In this document: piece by piece, positions 50,398 to 58,873 of the stretch
How positions within the stretch are numbered: position 1 is the first letter of the stretch
Layout of the letters: each line of letters begins with the position of its first letter
Assembly: GCA_963811635.1 (NCBI GenBank)
Contig: CAWESB010000019.1
Location: 44,822-108,821 of the forward strand
DNA: 64,000 bases
Direction: 5' to 3'
DNA from: JAIBJN01 sp963811635
GTDB lineage: Bacteria; Actinomycetota; Thermoleophilia; Gaiellales; Gaiellaceae
Notes under the pieces: generated by a model
Told to the model about the DNA's origin: nothing
Seen by the model: only the letters and a program-made list of their open reading frames with translations
The model's database searches: none
Made by a program: the position numbers and the translations under genes

Positions 50398-50829
50398 GTG
50401 GCCGGTGGTCAAGTGCCGGTCGAGCGAGACGAGAGCGTCACCGAGCTCTGCCGCCAGGCGGTCGAGCGCCTGGCCGTTCGGCTGCCCGGCGCACAGGTCT
50501 ATTGCCACCTTCGCGTGGGAGACGCCATCCGCGTGATCGCGAGCGAGGGCGGCCTCCGCCTCATCTACGAGGTGCGGCGCGAGCAGGGCGGCATCTGCTG
50601 GCGGGCGGCCGAGACCGGCGAGGCGCAGCTCGTCGAGGACGTCCGGCGCGACCCCGACTACATGGCGACCGACGCGAGCGTCTCCTCCGAGGTGGCCGTC
50701 CCTGTCGACTGCGGGGACGACACGATGGTCGTGCTCGACGCCGAGTTCACGGACCGCACCTTCACGCCGGACGAGGCCGAGGCCGTCCTGGCCGAGGCCG
50801 CCCGGCTCCAGGCCGAGCTCGCCCGCTAG
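50398..50829 (+). CDS. GAF-like domain protein
   Basis: A 143-residue protein resembling a stand-alone GAF domain. It has a helix (ESVTELCRQAVERLAVRLPG) and strands (AIRVIASEGGLRLIYEVRRE). The loop and end read VEDVRRDPDYMATDASVSSE, VAVPVDCGDDTMVVLDAEFT and TFTPDEAEAVLAEAARLQAE. GAF domains sense small molecules or redox state. GTG 50398 is chosen; GTG 50413 is possible. It converges with hbd, overlapping by 4 nt. Confidence 0.7.
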   Translation: MAGGQVPVERDESVTELCRQAVERLAVRLPGAQVYCHLRVGDAIRVIASEGGLRLIYEVRREQGGICWRAAETGEAQLVEDVRRDPDYMATDASVSSEVAVPVDCGDDTMVVLDAEFTDRTFTPDEAEAVLAEAARLQAELAR

Positions 50830-51689
50830 CTCTCGTACAGGAAGAAGCCCTCGCCGCTCTTGCGCCCGAGCTTGCCCTCGTCGCGCATGAGCACGAGTCG
50901 GTCGGGCGGCGCCATCCGCTCCTCGCCGAGCGCCGCGTAGAGCGCCTCCGAGGCGTGGACGTGGACGTCGACGCCGATCAGGTCGATGAGCGCGCAGGGG
51001 CCGATCGGCCAGTTGACGCCGCGCGTCATCGCCTTGTCCAAATCCTCGGGCGAGACCCCGGCCTCGTCGAGGACGCGCACGCAGTCGTTCAGGAGCGGGA
51101 TGAGGATGCGGTTGACGACGAAGCCCGGCGTGTCCTTGCAGCGGATCGGCTCCTTCCCGAGACGCTCGGCCAGCTCGAACGCCGTGTCCACGGCCTCCAG
51201 GGACGAGAGCTCGGTGCGGACGACCTCGACGAGCGGGAGCACCGGAGCCGGGTTGAAGAAGTGCATGCCGACGACCCGCTGCGGGCGCTCCGTCGCCTTC
51301 GCCACCTCGGTGACGGAGAGAGCGGACGTGTTGGTCGCGAGCACGGCCCCCTCCGCGACGACGCCCTCGAGCGCGCGAAAGAGCTCCCGCTTCGCGTCGA
51401 GCTCCTCGACGATCGCCTCGACGACGAGATCGCAGCCCGCAAGGCCCTCGAGCTCGGTCGTGGTCGTGAGCCGGCCGAGCGCCGCGTCCCGCTCGGCGGC
51501 CGTCAGTCTTCCCTTCTCGACCCCGCGGCCGAGGTAGTGGCCGATCCGGTCGCGGGCGCGGGCGCACAGGTCCTCGCTGACCTCGCGTCCCACGGTCTCG
51601 ATTCCGGCCTGGACGCAGACCTGCGCGATCCCGGCACCCATGGTCCCGAGACCGACCACCCCCACTCTGCGCACGTCGGCTCCGCTCAT
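50826..51689 (-). CDS. hbd: 3-hydroxybutyryl-CoA / 3-hydroxyacyl-CoA dehydrogenase
   Basis: A 287-residue NAD(P)-dependent enzyme of beta-oxidation or butanoate metabolism. The Rossmann motif is VGVVGLGTMGAGIAQVC, the catalytic Glu/His region is VVGMHFFNPAPVLPLVEVV, and the C-terminal domain has CKDTPGFVVNRILIPLLND and DLIGVDV. Length and motifs are standard. ATG 51689 overlaps the lipoprotein stop (ATGA). Confidence 0.93.
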   Translation of the reverse strand: MSGADVRRVGVVGLGTMGAGIAQVCVQAGIETVGREVSEDLCARARDRIGHYLGRGVEKGRLTAAERDAALGRLTTTTELEGLAGCDLVVEAIVEELDAKRELFRALEGVVAEGAVLATNTSALSVTEVAKATERPQRVVGMHFFNPAPVLPLVEVVRTELSSLEAVDTAFELAERLGKEPIRCKDTPGFVVNRILIPLLNDCVRVLDEAGVSPEDLDKAMTRGVNWPIGPCALIDLIGVDVHVHASEALYAALGEERMAPPDRLVLMRDEGKLGRKSGEGFFLYES

Positions 51690-52096
51690 TTCGCGACGGT
51701 GATTGTCACCTGAAACCGCACCGCCTCGTCGGGACAGCCGTGCTCGCCCGCGCACGTGGGCTCGCCGAGCGAGGAGATCGTGGCGCCCCCCGGGGACACG
51801 GCGCGCACCAGCCACTCAGAGAAGCCCGGGTCCTGGAGGTAGTCGACGCGGCTGAGCTCGATCGCGTCTCCCTCGACGACGGGCTCGCTCCAGACGTACT
51901 CGCTCGAGAGCCTCAGGCTGGTCTCGTCGCCGTCGGCGAGCTCGAAGCTCTTCCCGGAGTCGGGTGCAGTGATGGCGTCCGGCGCGACCTCCGAGGCCCC
52001 GCCGCCGGTGTCGCCCCCCTCGCCGCCCGATGAGCCCTCTCCCCCGCAGGCTGTGAGCAGGAGGGCCAGCGCCAGGACGGGGAGAAGACGGGCCAT
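51686..52096 (-). CDS. lipoprotein
   Basis: A 136-residue protein with a lipoprotein signal: LLPVLALALLLTACGGEGSS, lipobox LTAC with the Cys to be lipidated. A Gly/Ser linker follows, then a beta-rich domain (FELADGDETSLRLSSEYVWS) with two further Cys (PTCAGEHGCPDE). Probably an outer-face membrane-anchored protein of about 110 mature residues. Its link to the dehydrogenase gene is only the 4-nt overlap. Confidence 0.75.
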   Translation of the reverse strand: MARLLPVLALALLLTACGGEGSSGGEGGDTGGGASEVAPDAITAPDSGKSFELADGDETSLRLSSEYVWSEPVVEGDAIELSRVDYLQDPGFSEWLVRAVSPGGATISSLGEPTCAGEHGCPDEAVRFQVTITVAK

Positions 52097-52151
52097 GGCC
52101 TCCACAGACTGCCGGACGGCGGGCTGCGACGAGGCGTGCTTGAATAGCGGA

Positions 52152-53582
52152 ATGGCGGTCACGGCCCGCGAGCGCAAGCTCCTCCTGGACGGCGAGTGGG
52201 TCGAGACCGGCGAGTGGCACGAGGTGCGCTCGCCCTTCTCCGGCGAGGTAGTCGGGCGGATCGCTCGCGCCGGCGCAGACGAGGCGCGCCGGGCGGTCGA
52301 CGCCGCCGCGAAGGCGATGGCCGACCCCCTGCCCGCCCACAGGCGGGCCGAGCTGCTCGACCGCACCGCGGACCTGATCGCCGAGCGCCAGGACGAGATC
52401 GCCCGCACGATCTGCGACGAGGCGGGCAAGCCGCTGAAGGCGGCGCGCGTCGAGGCGGATCGCGCGGCCTCGACGTTCCGCTCGGCCGCCGCGGAGGCGC
52501 GGACGCTCTCCGGCGACGTCGTGCCCATGGACGCGACGCCGGCCGGGGTCGGCAAAGCCGCATTCACGGCCCGGATCCCGATCGGCATCGTCGGCGCGAT
52601 CTCGCCCTTCAACTTCCCCTTCAACCTCGTCGCGCACAAGGTCGCGCCCGCGCTCGCCGCCGGCTGCGCGGTCGTCCTCAAGCCCGCCAGCCAGACGCCG
52701 ATGTCCGCTCTTCTGCTCGCCGAGCTCGAGGACGAGGCGGGCCTGCCGGCCGGCTGGCTCAACGTGTTGGTCGGGCGCGCGTCGGAAATCGGCGACGTGC
52801 TCGTCGAGGACGAGCGGGTGCGCTTGATCAGCTTCACCGGCTCGGCCGAGGTGGGCTGGAAGCTCCGCGAGCGGGCCGCTCGCAAGAAGGTCCTGCTCGA
52901 GCTGGGGAACGCGACGCCGCTGATCGTCGAGGCGGACGCCGACCTCGAGGACGCGGCCGCCAAGGCCGCGGCGAACGCGTTCTCCTTCGCCGGGCAGAGC
53001 TGCATCTCGATCCAGCGGATCTACGTCGCCCGAGCGGCGTACGACGACTATCTGGCCCGCTTCCTCCCCAGGGTCGAGGCGCTCAAGATCGGGGATCCCG
53101 GCGACGAAGAGACGGACGTCGGACCGGTCATCGACGAGGACGCGCGGGTGCGGATCCTCGAGTGGATCGAGGAGGCGAAGTCCCAGGGAGCGACCGTGCT
53201 CGCGGGTGGAGAGCCGAACGAGGAGGGTCTCATCCGCCCGACCGTGCTCGGCGACGTGACGCCCGAGATGAAGGTTTCCTGCCTCGAGGTCTTCGGTCCG
53301 CTTTGCACCGTCACCCCGTACGACTCCGTCGACGAGGCGTTCGCGCTGGCGAACGGCACCGAGTACGGCCTCCAGGCCGGCATCTTCACGGGGAACGTCA
53401 AGACGGCCATGGCGGCCGGGTCGGCGCTCGAGTTCGGAGCCGTTCTCGTCAACGAGGCGCCGACGTTCCGGGCCGACCAGATGCCCTACGGCGGCGTGAA
53501 GGCCTCGGGCAACACGAAGGAGGGGCCGCACTACTCGGTCCGCGAGATGACCGAGGAGCGACTCGTCGTGATCGCCCGCTGA
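52152..53582 (+). CDS. aldehyde dehydrogenase family protein
   Basis: A 476-residue NAD(P)-dependent ALDH. Seen are ISPFNFPFNLVAHKVAPALA, FTGSAEVGWKL, LLELGNATPLIVEADADLED (usually ELGG, here ELGN), catalytic Cys in AFSFAGQSCISIQRIYV and EVFGPLCTVTPYD. It resembles succinate-semialdehyde/lactaldehyde or glyceraldehyde-3-phosphate-type members; the substrate is not evident. ATG 52152 is the start. Confidence 0.9.
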   Translation: MAVTARERKLLLDGEWVETGEWHEVRSPFSGEVVGRIARAGADEARRAVDAAAKAMADPLPAHRRAELLDRTADLIAERQDEIARTICDEAGKPLKAARVEADRAASTFRSAAAEARTLSGDVVPMDATPAGVGKAAFTARIPIGIVGAISPFNFPFNLVAHKVAPALAAGCAVVLKPASQTPMSALLLAELEDEAGLPAGWLNVLVGRASEIGDVLVEDERVRLISFTGSAEVGWKLRERAARKKVLLELGNATPLIVEADADLEDAAAKAAANAFSFAGQSCISIQRIYVARAAYDDYLARFLPRVEALKIGDPGDEETDVGPVIDEDARVRILEWIEEAKSQGATVLAGGEPNEEGLIRPTVLGDVTPEMKVSCLEVFGPLCTVTPYDSVDEAFALANGTEYGLQAGIFTGNVKTAMAAGSALEFGAVLVNEAPTFRADQMPYGGVKASGNTKEGPHYSVREMTEERLVVIAR

Positions 53583-53653
53583 GCGGCACCACGCCAGGGT
53601 TCTCGGTCCAAGGTGTCCGTTAGACTCGTCGTCCTGGTGGGAAGCCCGGACGC

Positions 53654-54235
53654 ATGAACGACTTCAACGTTCGCCAAGGAGGACCTCCGCCCGAGCCCCC
53701 CGCGGAGGTCGTCGAGGTGGTCGAGGTCTTCGAGGGCCCCGAGCCGCCTCCGTACGAGCCCGATCCGGTCCGGCTGCAACGCGAGCGGCGCGATCTGACC
53801 CGGCAGCGCGAGATCGAGCTCCGCGACGTCGGCGGCCTGGCGGTCGAGATGGTGCGGCGGGACCACTGGAACCCCGACCTTCTGGTCACGCGCAGCCACG
53901 AGGTGCTCGCGCTCGAGCAGCGGATGCACGAGCTCGACTCGCTGCTCGTGGCGGAGGCGACCGCGCGGAGCTACCCGAACGCGGCCTACTGCAAGTGCGG
54001 CGCGCCGCTCGTCCCCGGCGTCCACTTCTGCAGCCACTGCGGGCGGCCCGCGCCGACATCGCCGCCCGTACTCACGTGCGCGCACTGCGGCCAGCCGCTT
54101 CCCGCCGAGGTCAACTTCTGCTCCTTCTGCGGAAACCCGGCCAACGCCGAGGAGTACGAGCCCTCTCCCGACGCCGTCGACGAGACGATCGTGCGCCCGC
54201 CGCCGGACGCCGACGAGACCCAGGGCCGGCTGTGA
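53654..54235 (+). CDS. double zinc-ribbon protein
   Basis: A 193-residue soluble protein. An acidic/proline-rich start and a helical middle (VRLQRERRDLTRQREIELRD) are followed by two zinc ribbons: CKCGAPLVPGVHFCSHCGRP and CAHCGQPLPAEVNFCSFCGN. The pattern is typical of DUF7577/DZANK-type ribbons. It overlaps the next gene by 4 nt (GTGA), which encodes another ribbon protein with a membrane helix. The two may form a membrane-associated pair. Confidence 0.78.
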   Translation: MNDFNVRQGGPPPEPPAEVVEVVEVFEGPEPPPYEPDPVRLQRERRDLTRQREIELRDVGGLAVEMVRRDHWNPDLLVTRSHEVLALEQRMHELDSLLVAEATARSYPNAAYCKCGAPLVPGVHFCSHCGRPAPTSPPVLTCAHCGQPLPAEVNFCSFCGNPANAEEYEPSPDAVDETIVRPPPDADETQGRL

Positions 54236-54987
54236 GCACGCCTCCGCACGAGCCGCCGTCTCCGGGCGAGCACCACGATCCGGAGGCCGACCCCGCCGGC
54301 GGGCAGGCCTACGAGCCCCGCTGCCCGCGCTGCGGCGCGCCCCACGACCCGCTGCAGGAGTACTGCCTCGAGTGCGGGCTGCGCCTCGTCCCGCTGCCGC
54401 GGACCGGCTCAACAGTCGTCTGGTCGCGGGAATCGCCGGTCTGGCTCTGGATCGCGCTCGCGGCCCTCTTGCTGGTCGCGCTCGCGGCCGGCGCGATCGT
54501 GGCCCTCGCCGCGACCGACGACGACAAGAACGCCACGGGCGGCGTCTCGAGCTCGGGCGCGGACACCTCGGTCGTCCCGACGGTCCCGACGACGATTTCG
54601 ATCGACACCTTCACGACGCCCTCGACGGTCACGCTGCCGACGACCTCGACGTCGTCCACAACCACGGGCACGACGACCAGCCCGACGACGACCGGCACCG
54701 GCACGATCATCTCCTGGCCCTCCGGCAAGAACGGCTACACGATCATCATCCGCTCCACACCGACGAGTCAGGGCCGTGGGCCGGCGGAGTCGGCCGCGCA
54801 CCAGGCGATCAACGCCGGCCTGCCGCAGGTCGGCATCCTCAACTCGGCGGACTACTCGAGCATGAACCCCGGCTACTACGTCACGTTCACCGGTGTCTAC
54901 GACACCCAGGGCCAGGCCCAGAGCGCGTTACCGAACGCGCGGAGCGAGGGCTTCCCCACCGCGTACGTCCGCCGTGTCGCCGACTAG
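54232..54987 (+). CDS. zinc-ribbon membrane protein with C-terminal SPOR-like domain
   Basis: A 251-residue protein. A zinc ribbon (CPRCGAPHDPLQEYCLECGL) comes first, then one membrane helix (VWLWIALAALLLVALAAGAI), a Thr/Ser-rich extracellular linker and a C-terminal SPOR-like domain (YTIIIRSTPTSQGRGPAESA, GYYVTFTGVYDTQGQAQSAL). SPOR domains bind denuded septal peptidoglycan, so it may sit at the division site (inference). The GTG start overlaps the preceding ribbon gene. Confidence 0.78.
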   Translation: MSTPPHEPPSPGEHHDPEADPAGGQAYEPRCPRCGAPHDPLQEYCLECGLRLVPLPRTGSTVVWSRESPVWLWIALAALLLVALAAGAIVALAATDDDKNATGGVSSSGADTSVVPTVPTTISIDTFTTPSTVTLPTTSTSSTTTGTTTSPTTTGTGTIISWPSGKNGYTIIIRSTPTSQGRGPAESAAHQAINAGLPQVGILNSADYSSMNPGYYVTFTGVYDTQGQAQSALPNARSEGFPTAYVRRVAD

Positions 54988-54998
54988 CTGCCGTTAGG

Positions 54999-55099
54999 TT
55001 TGTAACAAGCGCCTCGGGAAAGACTTTGTAACACGCTTGCCGAGCGTGTTAGACTCGCCTCGCCAGAGTGTTTGGGGGGCGCTCTTAACCCGATGTTAA
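54999..55099 (+). promoter_or_regulatory. palindrome-rich promoter/operator region
   Basis: TTTGTAACA occurs at 54999 and again at 55025. TAACACGCT at 55029-55037 and AGCGTGTTA at 55043-55051 form a perfect 9-bp inverted repeat with a 5-nt spacer. It lies between TTGTAA (55026-55031, possible -35) and TAGACT (55050-55055, possible -10; 18-bp spacer). TTAAC/GTTAA at 55085-55099 is a second inverted repeat. A repressor bound here would block the promoter. Confidence 0.6.
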
Positions 55100-55139
55100 C
55101 GTGCATTTGCAGGTATTTCGCCTCGGCAAGGGATAACGT

Positions 55140-55589
55140 GTGAGCGAGCAAGCACAAGAGAGGATTCGCACGCGCATGTATCAGTATTCCCGGGCGATCT
55201 ACCGTTCGATCAAGGATCTCATCGACCCCTGGGCGGAGCCCGAGAAGCAGCTCGAGTATCGCCGTGAGGTGCTGGCCGCGTGCGAGGAGTGCGTCGAGCG
55301 CCTCGCCAAGGATCCTCGCTACTTCGCGCATCCCGATCGCACGCTCTTCCAGGACATCCGCCGCTACTTCCCGATCACCTACCAGGCGCAGGTCGCCTGG
55401 GCGGTGACGGAGGGGATCGGCGCCGCGGTCGAGTACATCGAGGCCCAGATCGAGGCCGGTGCGTTCGACGGAGGCGTGGCCCGGTGCCGCGCCACGACGC
55501 GCAAGGGCAAGCCGTGCCAGCGCACGCCGCTGCCCGAGCGCGAGTACTGCCCCTCGCACCAGCACCTCGAGACGCGCGCCGCCGCGTAG
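55140..55589 (+). CDS. hypothetical protein with C-terminal zinc-knuckle motif
   Basis: A 149-residue protein from GTG 55140 (AAGGGA upstream). The N-terminal helical part contains YQYSRAIYRSIKDLIDPWAE and YFAHPDRTLFQDIRRYFPIT. The end has a compact Cys/His motif: CRATTRKGKPCQRTPLPERE then YCPSHQH, as in short zinc-binding tails of some phage and actinobacterial proteins. Function unknown, but the dense operator region upstream shows that its expression is controlled. Confidence 0.7.
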   Translation: MSEQAQERIRTRMYQYSRAIYRSIKDLIDPWAEPEKQLEYRREVLAACEECVERLAKDPRYFAHPDRTLFQDIRRYFPITYQAQVAWAVTEGIGAAVEYIEAQIEAGAFDGGVARCRATTRKGKPCQRTPLPEREYCPSHQHLETRAAA

Positions 55590-55740
55590 CGCGCTCCGGC
55601 GCACTGGCGAGCTCCGCCGGGGCGGCGTACGATCGACGGCGTGCCTGGTTGACGCTAGAGCACCCCTCTCACCCACGGCGAGGTACGCCCCGCGCCCGAG
55701 TGCCTGGGCGGAGGGGCCCGTGCGCCTCCCGGCGGGTCTT

Positions 55741-56802
55741 CTAGTCGGCCTCGAGCGCGAGCTGCTCGAAGTCCTCGATTTTCGAGACCGTGACTCCCAC
55801 GAGCCGGAGAGCGCCGGGCCGGTCAGCGAGGGCGCGGTCGAGGAGGTCGCAGGCGAGCTGCCCGATGCGCTCCCCATCGGCGAGCCCAGCGGCAAGCGTC
55901 GTCGAACGACTCCGGATGGAGAAGTCCTGGTAGCGGAGCTTCGTCGTCACCGTACGCGCGACCTGACCGGACTCCGTCAGGTGGCCCGCGACCTTGAGCG
56001 CCATGCGGCGGAGCTCGTCGTGGAGCTGCTCGCGGTCGGAGACGTCGCGCGGGAAGGTCTCCTCGTGGCCGACCGAGATGTTGGCCACCGGCTCCTCGAG
56101 CGGGCGCGGATCGATTCCCTGCGCGCGGTCGCGCAGGAGCTTGCCGCTCTTGCCCGGAAGCAGCCGCGCGAGCTCGGAATCCGAGAGCGCGGCGAGCCCG
56201 CCGATCAGCTGGACGCCCGCGGCGGCCAGGCGCTCCTCCGCCTTCGGCCCGACGCCCGGAAGCAGGCGCACGTGGAAGGGCGCGAGGAAGGCGGCCTCGC
56301 GGCCGGCCGGCACGACCGTGATCCCACCCGGCTTCTTGCGGTCGCTCGCGACCTTGGCGACGACCTTGCAGCTCGCGACGCCGAGCGAGCAGGAGAGGCT
56401 CGTCGCGCCGCGCACGGCGGCCTGCACCGCCTCGGCGACGACGCGCGCCCGCCCGAAATCCGGCGCCACGCCGCCGATATCCAGGTAGCCCTCGTCCACC
56501 CCGGTCTGCTCGACCCTGGGGACGACCTCGCGAATCGCCGCCCACACGGTGCGGGAGTACTCGCGGTAGGTCGAGTGCCGTGGCGTGAGGAAGACTGCAT
56601 GCGGGCAACGCCGGAGCGCCTCGGCGCAGCTCATCGCCGAACGGATACCGTAGGCCCGGGCGACGTAGTTGGCGGTAGCCACGACGCCCCGGCCGCGGGG
56701 ATCTCCTCCCACGACGAGCGGCTGGGCCGCGAGCTCGGGCCGCTCGAGCTCCTCCACGGCTGCGAAGAAGGCATCCAGGTCGAGATGCGCGACGATGGTC
56801 AC
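55741..56802 (-). CDS. dinB: DNA polymerase IV (Y-family, DinB)
   Basis: A 353-residue translesion polymerase. Catalytic acids are in HLDLDAFFAAVE and GVDEGYLDI. RKPGGITVVP, GVGPKAEERLAAAGV (helix-hairpin-helix) and the little-finger start FPRDVSDREQL are present. There is no C-terminal beta-clamp peptide of the usual QxxLF form that I can see; the last residues are FEQLALEAD. GTG 56802 is the start. It is divergent from the pafBC gene with 21 nt between, which fits a DNA-damage regulon. Confidence 0.92.
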   Translation of the reverse strand: MTIVAHLDLDAFFAAVEELERPELAAQPLVVGGDPRGRGVVATANYVARAYGIRSAMSCAEALRRCPHAVFLTPRHSTYREYSRTVWAAIREVVPRVEQTGVDEGYLDIGGVAPDFGRARVVAEAVQAAVRGATSLSCSLGVASCKVVAKVASDRKKPGGITVVPAGREAAFLAPFHVRLLPGVGPKAEERLAAAGVQLIGGLAALSDSELARLLPGKSGKLLRDRAQGIDPRPLEEPVANISVGHEETFPRDVSDREQLHDELRRMALKVAGHLTESGQVARTVTTKLRYQDFSIRSRSTTLAAGLADGERIGQLACDLLDRALADRPGALRLVGVTVSKIEDFEQLALEAD

Positions 56803-56823
56803 GGCCTTGAAAGAATAGGAATC

Positions 56824-58824
56824 GTGTCGCACGACACCGACAAGCTGATCAGACAGCTCTCCCTCGTCGCCTTCCTCATGGCGGAACGACGGCCCCTGAC
56901 CGCGCGCGAGATCAAGTCCGTCGTCGAGGGCTACTCGGAGATGTCGGACGAGGCGTTCGCACGCCGCTTCTACTCGGACCGGAGCGAGCTCGTCGCGCTC
57001 GGCGTTCCGCTCCACTCGCAACGCGACGAGTTCACGGGCGAGGAGCTCTACACGCTCCGCGCCGAGCAGTACTTCCTGCCGAAGCTCGACCTCGACGACG
57101 AGGAGCTGGCCGCCCTGCAGATCGCGCTCCACCTGCTCGACGGCCAGTTCGCCTACGCAGAGCCGCTGCGCCTCGCGCTGCAGAATCTCGCGCTCGGTCG
57201 GCCGACACAGCTCGAGGCCGCCACCGAGAGCGCACTCCGCGTCGAGGTTCGGGACCCTGACTACTCGGACGAGATGTCGGGGCGCCTGACGAAGCTCGAG
57301 GGAGCCATCTCCAAGCAGCGGACGGTGCGGTTCACGTACTGGTCGATCTCACGCAACCGCACGCGCGAGCGCACGGTGAACCCCTACGCGCTCCTGCCCG
57401 AGGCCGGCTCCTGGTACCTGATCGGCCGCGACCTCGACGAGGACGACGAGCGCACGTTCCGGGTCTCGCGCATCGTCGGTGACATCCGGTTCGCCACCCG
57501 CCGGGAGCGCGACTTCCGCATGCCGGAATACGACCCGTCCGACTTCCGCGGCCGCCAGCCCTGGCAGTACGGCGAGGCGCGCGGCGAGGCCGAGATCGAG
57601 CTCGACCCGGACACCGCCTGGTGGGTCGAGCGCATGGTCGAACGCGGCACCGTCTCCGGCAGCACCTTCACGACGCCCTACTCGCGCCTCGACCTGCTCG
57701 CCGGCTGGGTACTCCGCCAGGAGGGCCGCGCGCGGCCGCTCTCCCCGCCCGAGCTCGTCGACGAGGTCGTCGCCGGCCTCGACCGCGTGCTGGAGCGGCA
57801 CGAGGGCGAGCCGACGAAGCCGCCGCGGCCGAAGACGCTGCCCGTGGCCGAGCATCTCGACCGGCCTACGGGCCCCCTCGCCCCCGAGCGCTTCGGCGTT
57901 CTCCAGGCCCTGCTCGCGCACCTCCTCGCCCGCTGCGGCGACGAGACGCGCGCGACCATTCCCGCGCAGGAGCTCGTCGACCGCTTCAGCATCCCCTACG
58001 ACCAGCTCGACGACCACCTGCAGCTTCTCAACCTCGTCAACTTCGGCGGCGGCTGCTACGCGGTCTACGCCTCGCTCGACGGGGACGAGGTGCGTGTCGA
58101 CAAGGAGCTCTTCGGCGACGCCTTCCGGCGGCCTCCACGGCTGACGCCGCTCGAGGCCCGGGCGATCAGGCTCGCCCTCGAGTTCGTCGGGCCGATGATC
58201 GCGGCCGAGGCGCAGACGCCGCTCGAGCGCGTCCGCAAGAAGCTCGAGGAGACGTTCGGCGAGTTCGCCATGCCGGAGACAGCCGAAGACGAAGCCGGCT
58301 CCGAAGAGGAGCAGCTGATCCGAACGCTCTCCCAGGCGATCCGGGAGCAGCGGCTCGTCGAGATCGAGTACGTCGCCGTCGGCGAGGAGACGAGCGTCCG
58401 CCTGATCGAGCCGCACGCGCTGGAGCGCGAGCTGCCCTGGTGGTACGTCCACTCCTGGGACCGGACGCGCGACGCGCAGCGAAGCTTCCGGCTCGACCGC
58501 ATGCGGCGCGCGGAGCTGCAGAAGGAGAGCTTCGACCCCCGCCCCGGCCTCGAGCCGCGCAAGCTGCGCGACGTCCGCGTGGCCAAGGTGCTCTTCGACC
58601 CGGAGGGCGCGCGCTGGCGTATCGAGCGCGGCGCGCTCCCGCTGACGAAGGGCTACGCGCTCGAGGAGGTCGGCGTCGGCGGCACGGACTGGTTCGCCGG
58701 CGAGATCCTCTCCCACCGGGGCTTCGCCGAGGTGCTGGAGCCGGAGGACCTGCGCACCGAGGTCGCCGCGCGGGCGAAGAAGCTCAAGGCCGCGCTCTCG
58801 CGCAAGCCCGCGCGGGCACGCTAG
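56824..58824 (+). CDS. pafBC: fused PafB-PafC, WYL-domain DNA-damage transcription factor
   Basis: A 666-residue protein with two successive HTH-WYL units. Unit 1 has a winged helix (LSLVAFLMAERRPLTAREIK) and a WYL domain with VNPYALLPEAGSWYLIGRDL. Unit 2 begins at about residue 350 (RFGVLQALLAHLLARCGDET) and has IEPHALERELPWWYVHSWDR. In mycobacteria PafB and PafC are separate genes that together activate the RecA-independent DNA-damage response; naturally fused forms are known. Start GTG 56824. The divergent dinB neighbour is a plausible target. Confidence 0.88.
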   Translation: MSHDTDKLIRQLSLVAFLMAERRPLTAREIKSVVEGYSEMSDEAFARRFYSDRSELVALGVPLHSQRDEFTGEELYTLRAEQYFLPKLDLDDEELAALQIALHLLDGQFAYAEPLRLALQNLALGRPTQLEAATESALRVEVRDPDYSDEMSGRLTKLEGAISKQRTVRFTYWSISRNRTRERTVNPYALLPEAGSWYLIGRDLDEDDERTFRVSRIVGDIRFATRRERDFRMPEYDPSDFRGRQPWQYGEARGEAEIELDPDTAWWVERMVERGTVSGSTFTTPYSRLDLLAGWVLRQEGRARPLSPPELVDEVVAGLDRVLERHEGEPTKPPRPKTLPVAEHLDRPTGPLAPERFGVLQALLAHLLARCGDETRATIPAQELVDRFSIPYDQLDDHLQLLNLVNFGGGCYAVYASLDGDEVRVDKELFGDAFRRPPRLTPLEARAIRLALEFVGPMIAAEAQTPLERVRKKLEETFGEFAMPETAEDEAGSEEEQLIRTLSQAIREQRLVEIEYVAVGEETSVRLIEPHALERELPWWYVHSWDRTRDAQRSFRLDRMRRAELQKESFDPRPGLEPRKLRDVRVAKVLFDPEGARWRIERGALPLTKGYALEEVGVGGTDWFAGEILSHRGFAEVLEPEDLRTEVAARAKKLKAALSRKPARAR

Positions 58825-58873
58825 CCTCCGCGTCGCCCTACACTGCCCGCATCGACGCCCGGAGGTCGCAACC

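Noticed and set aside
55590..55740. Small non-coding RNA between the 149-aa gene and dinB
   Set aside because: GC-rich hairpins exist but match no SRP, 6S or other RNA pattern; more likely bidirectional termination between convergent genes.
55459..56823. Very long upstream extension of the pafBC reading frame
   Set aside because: It is antisense to dinB; the WYL protein starts naturally at GTG 56824.
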